From assembly GCA_030374805.1 (NCBI GenBank), contig JARGSG010000223.1:744001-808000 (forward strand): a stretch of DNA of 64,000 bases. Reading direction: 5' to 3'. The DNA is from Gracilaria gracilis. Taxonomy: Eukaryota; Rhodophyta; Florideophyceae; Gracilariales; Gracilariaceae. The notes beneath the pieces are model-generated. The model saw nothing but the letters and a program-made list of their open reading frames with translations, did not search any database and was not told the origin of the DNA. Positions 53,663 to 64,000 of the stretch are shown here, piece by piece (position 1 is the first letter of the stretch; each line of letters begins with the position of its first letter). A program made the position numbers and the translations under genes.

Positions 53663-56092
53663 TTGTATCCTACCTCTGTTCTGGTATTGATAGACGCTGT
53701 CCTTAACGATGGGTCCCCGAATATATGGAAAGCATGGCAAAAAGGCGAATACACTCAATCAGAACTCACGCTTGCTGCTCTGAAGCTGGCATCAGAATTT
53801 CTTTCATCTGGAGGTACATTTTTCACAAAGGTGTTTCGATCAAATGACGACAACTCACTTTCGTTCGTCATGAATCAAATCTGCAACCGAGTTAATGCCA
53901 CAACACCATCTGCAAGCCGTGCAGAATCTGCCGAAATCTATGTGATAAGTCTCGGATATAAGTCCCCAAAATCAATTGACCCGTGGCTGCTGAATCCAAA
54001 ATATGTTTTCAAAGACCTAGACAGTGCGAAGGATGCCCTCACAGAGAACAGAATCTGTTCTTTGACACGGTTATCAAGGATTTAAAAAAGAGAAAGAGGT
54101 ACCGCGGCGGCTATGAAGATGGTCAAAACATTCTGTTCAAACGAGTATCTATGCTGCAGTTTTGCCACACATCTCGACCAGTTACGTTACGTTCCTCGTG
54201 ACCCCCAGAATGATAAATTCAGTCCAGATAACTCATTGTGGATGGCAAGATGGTAGCGAAACTTTCCGTGAGACCTTGAGTTGTTGTGAAAATCTGAAGT
54301 TGTTAGCGAGACGGGAATTCAAAGGCCAATTAAAATGGCGATCTATTGCCCGTGATGTTTTAACGGAGGAAACCCTTCCAGATCCTTTAGAAGATGCCGA
54401 GAGTGGGAAAGTGGTTGACAAAAATCATACAAGCGGTGATCTTCAGGAGGAAAGACAAAAGAATTCTAATGAGGCGGACAATGAGGATGTTGATAACGAA
54501 GAGGTGAGATTCAGTGGAGAAATGAAGCACGTAACAGCCGAACAGCGGGCGAAGGAAAACAGAAAGGGGAAGAAAGAGAACAAAATGGGTAATGCAATCC
54601 AAAGAAAGATAGATATGAAGATCACTCTACAGAATCAGGGCACTGGATATGAAGATAACGCCCCTGTAGGGATTTTTTCCCCTCGCACAGCAGATCGGGC
54701 ATTAAAGCATGGGATTCAAGTGACAAACGCTACATATGGCGAGGATCAGGAAGCACTTGAGAATGATGACGGTTATGATGATGACGAAGATATGCAGCCG
54801 GGGGACACAGTTGCTCCTTATATGGCCGCGGCCATCAACGTCTCATGGATAGACGGCTCTTAAAAAATCGAGAAGGATCTTGACCGGTGGTATAAGCTGT
54901 ACTTGAAAGAAAGAAAGCATGATAAGAATGGTGTTCTTCTCAAAGAATCGAAAGAAAGAAAACGTGCTGCCAAACGTGCCGACACTAGTAAAGAAGCTCA
55001 GTAGGAAAAGGGGGTTGAAGACCGCGTTGATGGCGAGAAAGAAGTGAACCTCGAAGTTCACTCGTCCGAGCCAATTAGTGGTAAGGATCCCACCAATGAT
55101 GAATTCCATATTCCGAAGAACGTTTCGACCTCTCGGTAGGCTTCCCTGTGGTTGTCCAAAACAGTTTTCTAAGATGTTCCAGGACTGTAATCGTCCGACA
55201 GCGACACTGAGCATGGGTCTAAAACCAGAAGAAAGGGAGCGAGTTTGGCTGAAGAAATGGAAGGAACTGATGAAAAGTGAGAGTTTCCAGAGGAGAGCGG
55301 TAAGAAAAACTTTGCGAAAGCTGCCCAAGCGGAAGCATTTGATACGGTGAGGAAAGAGGAGAAGAGAATACAGAAAGGAGATGCTGCCTTTGAAGTGGTT
55401 CCATTTGAAGGACGAAAGAACTCTGGATTTTCAAAAAGACGAAAAGACAAAGATGAAGATGAACTGAGTGACTGATCTTTTCATTCTTCTGATCTTGACA
55501 CTGACGAAAAAGAGGAGATGATTTCCATCGGGAGAAGCATGCGACAGTCTAAGAACGAAGCAAATGAGGTTCTTGATGATGCATATAATCTATGTACGTT
55601 TGACGATCCTTTTTTCTTACCGCGCTTGTCTGCAAATGCGGATCCATTGTACCGAACTAGACATTCGCCTGTGAACAAAGGCACAGGTCTACGAAATGAA
55701 AGAATATATCAAGTCCGTTGAAGCAATGCCTACTAAGAAAGAGAGAGATGAAAGCTCGGAAGCGCGCCCGAGTGGCACAGAAGGTGGAAGCAATGAAGTC
55801 GAAAGCCAACAGTATTTCGGACCAAACTGACACCCCTGCAAGCCCAAGAATGAAGTCAATCGAAGATTTGTACAAGAAGGCAATGCAATCAGAAAAGAGT
55901 AACCAGAAGGGAAAACGAAAACAGTACCAGATTTTGAAACACAATGGTAGAATATCTGTTGGAAGGAACATTTCAAAAAGGAAAAGAAGTGGAAAAGGAA
56001 TTACTAATGTTTTCATGGATAGAAGACTGAACGCCGACAAGCGAGAACTTGCAAAGGCAAAGAGACGGAAGGGCAAAGGCAAGAGAGCATAG
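53663..56092 (+). pseudogene. SPB1/FTSJ3-type 27S pre-rRNA methyltransferase, 5' truncated pseudogene
   Basis: The functional protein is a nucleolar 2'-O-methyltransferase that acts in large-subunit ribosome assembly. The FtsJ fold is visible from DAVLNDGSPN (catalytic Asp, 53708) through LKLASEFLSSGGTFFTKVFR (catalytic Lys) to AEIYVISLGYKSPK (catalytic Glu) and KYVFKDLD. Downstream are RYRGGYEDGQN, LLARREFKGQLKWR, ALKHGIQVTNATYGE with DDEDMQPGDT, and the Spb1 C-terminal domain: DDAYNLCTFDDPFFLP, then after a shift KARKRARVAQKVEAMKSKAN, GRNISKRKRSGKG and a basic end at 56090. The N-terminal 80 residues are missing. Stops at about 54083, 54861, 55002, 55137 and 55472 and shifts near 54060-54160 and 55700 show it is dead. 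A functional copy must lie elsewhere. Confidence 0.85.
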
Positions 56093-57999
56093 AAAGTTAA
56101 TTCAATGGTGCATGAAAGCTTCGCAACCCTCGCTTCTTGTCTGACTAGACGTGTGTAATCCACTCGTCCAGCGTTTCAACCATGCTTCTCGACATTCCAA
56201 TAATTATTGTTAACTGGAGTCTTCTTTTTACAGTAACCGATATCTTCCAGGTAAATCTCATAATGTTCTTGTCTACGATGCCGCAACTGCTAAACAGGGA
56301 ATATAACCGTTTTTGAAAACGATGTCAATACTAGTTTCCACAAAATTGTGCAAGAAACTCAGACCCGTAGGCCAGTAATTGTTATAAGAAGGGTACCAAC
56401 GGTACCTTTGTAAATGATACCACCACTGTTCGTCCACCGTCGCAGCAGTTTGTCTTCAAACTCTTGGGAATAATATATACTTTGGTCTTTCTTCATCCCT
56501 GGAGTTGTAGAGTGACGGTTTTCATTGTCACCATACCATATATTTTACAAAAGTTTGGTTCTCTCACTCTTATCATTGCTCTCTGATATCTCCAAAAACC
56601 CGCAAATACTGTGACAGGTACACCACTCATCCCTCGAGTTGACAGATTTGAACATTATCAAAAGGAATTTCCGATTCTTATATATGTTCAACAGGTTCTG
56701 AATTTAAAGAAAAGTAAACAAATTTCATCACGAAAGACGAGCACAAGAAACGCTCGAGGGAGCAGCATTGAAAACTTTTTCACAGACCAAATGAGATGTC
56801 TGGTAACGAAGGTGTTTGTCGAGTTCTGTGTCTTTTGAAAAGAAATGGACGAGGTAAACAATGTAGCAAACGAAGGGTAGTACAAGAAGAAATTTCAGAG
56901 AACTTTTGTTTACCATGAAACTAATCAAGTATCTACAACTCTATATTGAAGCCGATTGGGCACACCATCCGAGCCGGCTACCTGACCAGCTGAGATTCAA
57001 CTCGATATTTTCTCTGGAAAAAGAATGTTACCAAGTGAACTCGGGCCGGGCGAGCAACAAGACGCCGGGATCAACTGCACAGTGCGGTAGCGGCTTTTAT
57101 ATTGCCCCAATAGAGCGAAACGCCGTGGATTAGTTCTGTTAACATTTCTTGGTGGGGACATCAATCTTTTCCTCACCAAGAATTAATAACGATGAGTGTT
57201 TTGGGTTAGTTCTGATGAGAATGCTTGCCCCAATAGGGACATTTCCTTGTAGAAAAAACGTTTCTTTTAACAGAAACGATCCGTACAAAGTTATAATTAA
57301 GCTAGTGCGCTCACAAAAGAGAGGATAAGAGACTCCTTGGATCTATTGTTCACATATCTTTCCCCAAAAGATTCAAATTGGAAAAGAGAAACTTCACGAG
57401 CGTGATAAGAAAATCAGGCTACGTAGAGTCGCAAGAGAGCCATATTGCACGTAGCCGTTGGAATGCAGATCCAGAACCATCCGTAAATATAGATTGCTAT
57501 TGATTGCAGATACGCGCCCAGGGTCAGTTTTCAGGTTGGTTCACTCTTCTTCCAGTGCGACTGCGAACCACATGGTAGACTCTGTGATTTACGGAGGTAA
57601 ACCACATAGGTTACTATTTGTCACCAACCCTCCTGTACCTCAGCCAGAGAAAAGGAGAGTGAGGACATAAATAACGCGATTCCTCAACATCAGTTCTCAA
57701 GATCGAGCCTCCGAAATCTGAGTACCGAGTTCGCTATCAGTTGTAGATATCTGCAAAGCGGATATTGATTTGCTCAGTGAGGTTGCTGAGTTTGTCTCAT
57801 GACCATGGAAGTGGAGTGTTTTCCTTCCGACCAATTTGACACCTTTCGCTTGTTGGCTACTTTCTCGTAGTCCTTTTAATAGCTTGCACCATAAACTGAA
57901 GATGCGATGTCATTAGCGCTGCGGATTCCGTCGCCTTTCACCAGGCGTGGACTTTTCTTTTCGTCAGACTACCTCATCGCAGTACAATTTTCAGCATCC
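56093..57999. other. Non-coding stretch
   Basis: AT-rich with only short frames (such as 56611-56838 and 57458-57670). None has a recognisable domain. It separates the SPB1-type pseudogene from the Harbinger-like transposase. Confidence 0.4.
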
Positions 58000-59156
58000 T
58001 TTATACTTTTGTGCATCTGAGCAGTACGGAAAAACCGCTCAGAAGCACAGTCATATCGGTTGTCGGCTTCAACAATCAAATTTACCATCATCAGTTTTGC
58101 AGTAGGTATGAGTTTCATCCAGCGATGATGCCTCAGACGAAGCTCAAATATTCGTTTATATCAGGTGCGGTGACGTTAAAAGACTGTGCAGTCTGCCCAC
58201 ATTTGTGAAGACAGGCATGTAAGTTAAGGAGACCTGCAGATGCCTCGTATATCAAGGTAATTGGTGCTTGACGAATCTTAAGTTTTCTGGCAAAGTCATT
58301 GCTCGTCCAATACTGTTTGAGATCCTTGTAATTATGCTCCACGCATACGCGAAGCGCGTTCATGTCTCGATTAACAGAGCGTCCAAGTGTCGTTGCAAGA
58401 TCGACAAAATGGGCGTAACATCCACGGTCTTAGTAGAAAATGCGCGTCTCCGTACACATAATACTGAACATTATGAACCAGAAGCGATGTCTCCAGCAAA
58501 GGCTTTCAACCACTTTGGCGTAAAAGAGTGAAATCGTGACGCCTACCCCTGTGTGGGCCATAGAGAGCGAACATTAATCCATCCGGTGTGCTCAGAGACA
58601 TATACACAAGGCAGTGCATTCTTTTGTGCCATAAATAGCAGGCACGTGGGTTTTCATTAGGGCCGTCAGGTCGCTACATTTTTATCTCGGTGCAATCGAT
58701 AAGATTTACACAGTGATTGTAGGGTGCGCTCATGTTTCGAGTCGCGTGTCTATAATATGGAGCTCGTTCTTGGGAAAAGGCTACACGAATATTTAAGACA
58801 TAACCCAGTACAGAGATAAACAATTCAAACATCTTCCAAAACGCTTCCCTGAGATGTGGCGCCCGCATTCAAAACAGAATTTCCGCGTCAAACTATCGCA
58901 CAGTAGTTGCTAATCGAAAGCCGAGTACGCACATTGCCGTATCAATCTCACAGTGTAGTCGATTTCTTCATGTTTGCCCAGGCCACGGAATGAGACGTCC
59001 AATATAATGCAGGTCTTTCTTTTTGAAGCGAAAGTTGGTTAGACATTCTTGTTCAGATAGTATGTTCATGTTGAAAGTGTGTCTTTTTTTGGCTTGAATC
59101 CGTCGCATCATAGCTTGTTCTTCTTTCTGCTGTATTTTACTTTCACACCAGAACAC
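58000..59156 (-). pseudogene. PIF/Harbinger-like transposase
   Basis: From Met at 59156, one frame holds LSEQECLTNFRFKKKDLHYI (N-terminal part of Harbinger transposases), LATTVR.FDAEIL (the conserved R/L..FG region) and, near 58680-58700, NLIDCTEIKM, the first catalytic Asp of the IS5-like DDE fold. It continues RPDGPNENPRACYLWHKR, then STPDGLMFALYGPHRGRRHD with the second Asp. Stops at 58984, 58903, 58873 and 58675. The glutamate-bearing end is not readable below about 58500. The DDE enzyme would cut and reinsert the element, with a SANT protein as partner. Confidence 0.75.
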
Positions 59157-60088
59157 AAGCGCGACATAGTTTTAAAGATCAAGGAGAATGGCGGTTCAGA
59201 ATGTGTGCTTCGCTTTTTTCTGTCATTTATGACAACGCGAATGGCCATAATCGGAGATTTGCATCCCGGTCAGAGTGGAACTGCTCTTCTGCGCTTGGAA
59301 GCTTTTCGGAACAAGATGTTGAGTTAGTTCCAACCTGTTTTTTTTTACTGACACGGACGAGTACCTGTCTGAGCTGTACACGTTGCGAAGTTCGTACTGC
59401 ATAACTTCGAGCTTCCACGACTTTCGTATGTTGCTCTGTGAAGCAAAATACCAGAAGGACCGTTACGACATTCGTAATGCAAAATTCTCTAATAAGATTG
59501 GATGTGTGTAAAAGAATTCATGAGGCAGCAAAGGTTCTTTAATGACAAAGGGCTCAAAAAATCAGCGCATTCTGTCTAACGGCTTCAAACGCAGAATACA
59601 TCCGCCTCTGCTTTGCTGTTGAGCGTGTTGTTAAGCAATACACTGTGACAGTTATTAATCACGCCGAATGCCTTCTACCATTCTCAAAGGCTACATTTGG
59701 GCACTTTAACAATAATTTTAAAATTAATTCATCTTCTCGTGCTCAATTCAATTTATCAATCTAAAATCTTGAATAAAGTTGAGGAGGGTATTTTATGTCA
59801 TGCCCTGTCTGTCAAGAACAACCAACCCCAGACCAATCTACTGTCAAACATTCCTCCACCACCAACAATGCTCGAGATTGGTGACAGGGTAATATTTAGG
59901 ACATCAAACCTCTTCACTTCCGACATCCATAGCGTATTCCATCGCCTTTAACTACAACTCCGCAGCCAATTGAAAAAAAGAAACAGAAATTTGTTGCCCC
60001 CTGTGCAGTCCAGACTGCTTTACGGCACATATTTTCTTTTGTTGCTTTGCCAAAGATTGCCTTAAATCCCTGGTTTGCTGCTTCAAGT
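59157..60088. other. Non-coding stretch
   Basis: No convincing frame. AT-rich around 59640-59770. Confidence 0.4.
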
Positions 60089-62039
60089 TTATAAGACGCT
60101 GTTGCTTCTGCACGGCCCTCTGCTGCTCTCCTTGGCTTTGAAGAACTTTGGCTTCTTTTTTCGCTCGGGCCGGAACCTTTTTATGACGCTTACGATCTCG
60201 TTCTGCAGCTCAATTTGCAGCAACGGCTCCGCTTTTTCGTGAGCCAACACGCGTTTCAAGAACTTATTTGCACGCTTTAACTGCCATTGCAGCTCCTCCG
60301 CTCTACGCTGGTCACACTCGTTTTTGCGGCGTTGCAATTTTCTCCGCGTGAGTAACCCACGCTGCAGGTGAATCAGAATTATCCAGAACACGATCTCTAA
60401 CGCTCTTGGTTCGTTTGAACACAACTTTTTTCTTCCCATTTGTCTTCTCCAGAAAAATACAATGAACAGTCTCCTTTCTCTTCAACAATACTTAAATCTC
60501 TTGAATCTTTGTGGATAAACCTTTACTGCTCGACAGTATATGCATCATTTGGTTAGATACGGATTTCTCACTTCTTCTCTTCCGCACAGCCGGTAGTCGT
60601 GACGCCACTGTAATGTTCTCGAGGCGCTCCTTTTCGCTCTTCACCCTTTCGTTCTGTTCGTCTTTAAATTTTTTGTACTTTTCGGTGAAGTGGCGCTGGG
60701 ATTTGAATGTACCGGTTACCTTGAAGAATGATTGAATAATCTCTGGCGTTAAACTGCTCCAAGCATATACTGCGCACGCCAGGTTAAAGTTCACTCTGGT
60801 GGCGTCAACGCTGCCTTGTCGAAAGACTTCATCACTAATATCCCTCATAAGCTCATAAAAGCGCTCGTTAATGAGCTAGTCACAGGATTACAGAATGTCG
60901 GATGTATTTGTAGCATCAATAAAGACCTTAATCAGATGCGGTGGGCAGAAATGGATCCACTCTGGGTGTTTGCGAGAGAAGTGACCGTCCATAAACAGCA
61001 GAGAGCACTCCTCGGGTTGGAGGTATAGTGTGGCTGTATGATGAAAACGTTGAACAAACGACTCTAGAAATGGCCCCTTCATGGACCCATTATCAGTCAT
61101 CTTGATGCACCCATCCCCCGGAAACCAAATAGGCTGTGTGAATCTTTTTATGATTCCCTGTGGGGCATTTATGAGCTTTCCTGTCACCAGAGCAAACCAG
61201 TCTGTGTTCTTTCGCACCCCTGCTACGATGAAAAAAGGCGGTGTGAGTACAACATCGGCGGAGGCCGCAATGACTGCACTGATGTGCTTACTGACTCCAT
61301 ACGTGTATCGAACGGCTTGGTACCGACCGCTCTTCGTTTCTGAGGTTGTCAATGCTTTCTTCCAATTTCCAAGTGTGCAGTCAACCGAAGTTTCGTCTAC
61401 GTTCCACACACGATTAGCGCTCAATAAAATACCGGGGTGTTGGCGTCGAATATCATCCAGAGCTGAAAAAAGTCTTGATGTGTACAAAGCACTCGGCCGC
61501 AAGCTTTGCATGTTTCTTGTTCTCGATTCGTTTGAAAGAGATATCGGAGGGTTGAGCTCTGTACGTTCAAACCTCCTCGTTACTAGGCACACCAGTTTTG
61601 TATCCGTGTCGCTCATTGGAGACTACGCGCAATAAAACATGTTGAAATGTTTCATTGGTAACAGCAAACCCACGTTGTGAGGCCAGTTTGATTCTATTGT
61701 TAATAAAACTGCCTTCTTTTTTTTGATTACTCGTGGGCATCCTGTTGTGATGTTTTCGCTGGTTATTCACTGCAGCTCTGTCTCGTTCTTCTCCTTGATA
61801 CACGTCTTCAGTCGCTGGACGGTGCCGCGAGAAACTCCAGTTGGCCGAGCAGTGCTTCGTACTGTATGGCTAGTGCTTAAAATGGATACAGCCTTCAGCC
61901 GTTGTTCTCGTTGCATTGAGAGACGTTGGTGCCTCTTTTTATGTTCAGCTGCATTGCGTCGTTTTGAAGGTGTAATGATTGATACAAACTGACAGAAGCC
62001 AGTTTTTCTCGCAGAAATATGATCCTCAGAGAGTACCAC
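60089..62039 (-). pseudogene. pogo/Tigger-like (DDE_1) transposase
   Basis: Starting at 62039, a basic helix-turn-helix (QREQRLKAVSILSTSHTVRS, GVSRGTVQRLK) marks the DNA-binding end. After a short break the DDE domain is intact for 242 residues (61616-60888): RVWNVDETSVDC (first Asp), AVIAASADVVLTPPFFIVAG, KMTDNGSMKG and SLLFMDGHFSRKHPE (second Asp). The third position follows as TNTSDIL, then TAA where related proteins have Gln in LQPCD, then LINERFYEL. The helical C-terminus runs to 60492, and a charged tail may extend to 60089. Family assignment rests on the D...D..LQP order, shared by pogo, Tigger and Jerky proteins. Stops make it inactive. Confidence 0.8.
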
Positions 62040-63800
62040 CAGAAATGGGATCGTTGGCTAACCAACTCGGTACTCGCCACTCTTCAGTTCATGGAAAGGG
62101 CTCAAGCCACTTACAAGTTTGATTTCGACCCTCGCCTGCGAGGAAAGAAAATGCCGCTAATGAAGGAGAAATATACGTCTATATTCGGAAAAAACACTTT
62201 AACTCTGAAAAATAGACACGCCATAAGCTCTCTTCCATAGCGGATAGACCGTTAAAGTTAGTCTCCGTCACGGAGGACACAGTAGTACCGGAGAAAAAAA
62301 CACGCAGGAGTGGACCTCCCGCGATCGCGTATTCTTGGTCTGGCCACCATCGTCTGGGGTCGTACTGCTACCCAACAGCCCCTTGTGTTCGGAATTAATT
62401 GCACCCAAGACAATCGTGGTGAATCGCCTTTTGTTTTCTTCGCACCCGAACAGGAGAATGCCAAACCTCCCGATGGATTTGGACAAACACGACGACATCG
62501 GAACATACTTCTGGCCATAATGGACAGTGTACAACTCAACTACCCCATGAGGACGCTAACCGCGCTGCGGAACACTAAATTCGATCCGCGGCCGCTCCGT
62601 CTAAAGAGAAGGAGAAGGTCACTCTTGCTGAAAGTAAATCGCCGTCGCAACGGGAAGAAGACACCCGTGATACACGGAAGGCTGTTGCCATACTGGAAAT
62701 CCCGCCAGAAAAGCCGCTTCAGTCATGGACCCCCAGCACGTCTGATTCGTCAAGTCCAAATATGGGAATCATAGCCACGGAAAAAGTGGCGGGTGTACAC
62801 ACAGAAGCAAAAAAACAACAATCCCACCCTCGTTGAGGGCGAGCCGTGATCGTATCATGGTACCAGCGCAGCTAGACTACATAGAACTAAACCCACTGGA
62901 GAAGAATCCAAACAATCTGTCGCACACGCCTACCGTTACGGCAGACGCAGTGCTGAAAACAACCGCTGGACGCGAAATGGCAACTTTTGACCGAGGAAAG
63001 ACAGCATGACGAAGCCACGTGCGGCTGCGCAAGTTCCGACCGTATCGGTACACCCTGGAATCATCGCCAGAAGGGAACTGGCCACCCGAGATGATTTTCG
63101 CGTCATGGACGGTGAGGACAAGCCACTAGAGGTGGGAAGTTTCGAAGTGGTGGGTTCGGAACGCGCTGCAACCAGCACTGCTGGAAGCGCCAAAAAAACC
63201 CAGGAGTCATCAGAAGTAGCCTTTCAAAACGGATCGTTCGGATGCCACCACCTGGAAGGTGCCGCAAAAGACATCCTGTCAACGGAGACAGAACGCTTTA
63301 CGGCGCGCCACGGCCACACGCTGGTGAAATCGCGTACAAGCACGGAAAACGCGCGCGGTGCTGCACCAATTGAAGCGCAATGCGGGAAAACTGCGACGAA
63401 CTCGTCGGAACCGCCGTCCAAACCTGGTGAAGCACGCAGACGTGCGGTACACCGATTGAAACCTCCTCCATTTCTATGTAGGATCACTCGGTCCCGCGCG
63501 ATGCGTAGGGCAACACCCGGGTCTGGAAATTTCTCTTCGCAGGGCGATGAACGCGCAACGGTAACGACAACTCGGCAAGGCCAGCAGGTGTATGTACACG
63601 AGTACATTGCCGACCAACTTTTCGGGCATTCCTAGAATCAGGAGGGTGTACTTCGATACCACGTTCGTTGGTACGGTTATGATCCGGCTCAGGACACAGT
63701 CAGCCGATCGAGCCTTTCAACGTTCAAAGGTGGTTCAATATCACCGTCAAACGGAATCAGTCCCTCCAGCGACGTTTGGAAATGCCCAAGTGGGATGATG
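62040..63800 (+). pseudogene. C-terminal Pol fragment with chromodomain, Ty3 element 3
   Basis: WDRWLTNSVLATLQFMERAQ and FDFDPRLRG align with the integrase C-terminus of element 2, followed by KLVSVTEDTVVPE, which corresponds to its INEDTVVLE. A Ser/Thr-rich stretch with many frame changes follows. At about 63590-63750 a chromodomain appears in two frames: YVHEYIADQLFGHS and VLRYHVRWYGYDPAQDT, then VVQYHRQ. The start is cut at the pogo-like element (62039) and the right side has no LTR before the window end. Confidence 0.7.
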
Positions 63801-64000
63801 GGACCTCCAAAGAGGGAAGAGTTAAAGAATATACGCCATAGACAGGAAGATGTCACCGCTCGCGCTTTGATACTTTAGTACCAACCCAGACGGAAAAAAC
63901 ACAGGAAGACGTTCAGTATCATCCTCCCAGATGCCCGGGATGGGTGCGTTACCCAGGGTAAAGACCGGGACCCACCGTCTCGACGAGCGAAGAGAAGGTG
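63801..64000. other. Window end, nothing identified
   Basis: Probably the rest of the element 3 tail, no LTR or polypurine tract recognised. Confidence 0.3.

Noticed and set aside
59697-59951. 84-codon plus-strand frame
   Set aside because: AT-rich, no motif and no upstream support.

Overview
The window reads as nuclear DNA of a eukaryotic alga, most likely a red alga such as a florideophyte. This rests on three things: a plant/algal-type ketopantoate-reductase-like gene with a possible organelle-targeting leader, largely intron-free coding frames, and the mix of mobile elements (chromodomain Ty3, DIRS-like, Plavaka/KDZ-like, Harbinger-like, pogo-like). The species assignment is inference. 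Almost every coding stretch carries stops or frameshifts, so this is mainly a transposon graveyard. The ketopantoate-reductase-like reading frame (22161-23345, minus) is the only long frame of a recognisable cellular gene without a break. No rRNA or tRNA gene was recognised.

Layout. 1-3215 (minus) and 7240-9307 (plus) are two decayed copies of a Plavaka/KDZ-like transposase. 3657-4968 (minus) is the amino-terminal part of a large protein whose longer paralogue lies at 12935-16058 (minus). The longer copy joins a conserved N-terminal region to a beta-class N4C/N6A DNA methyltransferase (DPPY before FAG) and then, in the same frame, to a SET domain. 9424-12477 (minus) is an unrecognised coiled-coil protein with an 18-bp coding minisatellite, interrupted by a small inverted-repeat element. 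16408-17755 holds about 73-bp perfect-hairpin repeats and a 121-bp tandem array. From there, in the opposite direction, 18063-21881 (plus) encodes a broken protein of about 1200 residues with a possible ParB-like domain and a C-terminal 2-oxoglutarate/Fe(II) dioxygenase domain. The ketopantoate-reductase-like gene and a coiled-coil ORF follow, the latter ending in a terminal repeat family (AACTAGC motifs, end sequence AACACC). Then come a truncated Ty3 element (24998-31650, minus), a SANT-like ORF (32978-34428, minus), and a full-length Ty3 element with 816-817-bp LTRs and a CCCAC target duplication (35904-45605, plus). That element sits inside or beside a DIRS-like RT/RNase H/tyrosine-recombinase element (45611-50424). 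The right end has a SANT-like ORF, a pseudogene of the rRNA methyltransferase SPB1/FTSJ3, a Harbinger-like transposase, a pogo-like transposase and the tail of a third chromodomain Ty3 element.

The most interesting pattern is the pairing, across a hairpin-rich spacer, of a DNA-methyltransferase-SET fusion and a ParB-like/2OG-dioxygenase protein, transcribed apart. One copy is degraded and a second, truncated methyltransferase copy has the same upstream motif and hairpins, so the module is multicopy and probably mobile. A transposon-borne system that writes and oxidises chromatin or DNA marks is a reasonable hypothesis, but nothing here proves activity: all copies in this window are broken.
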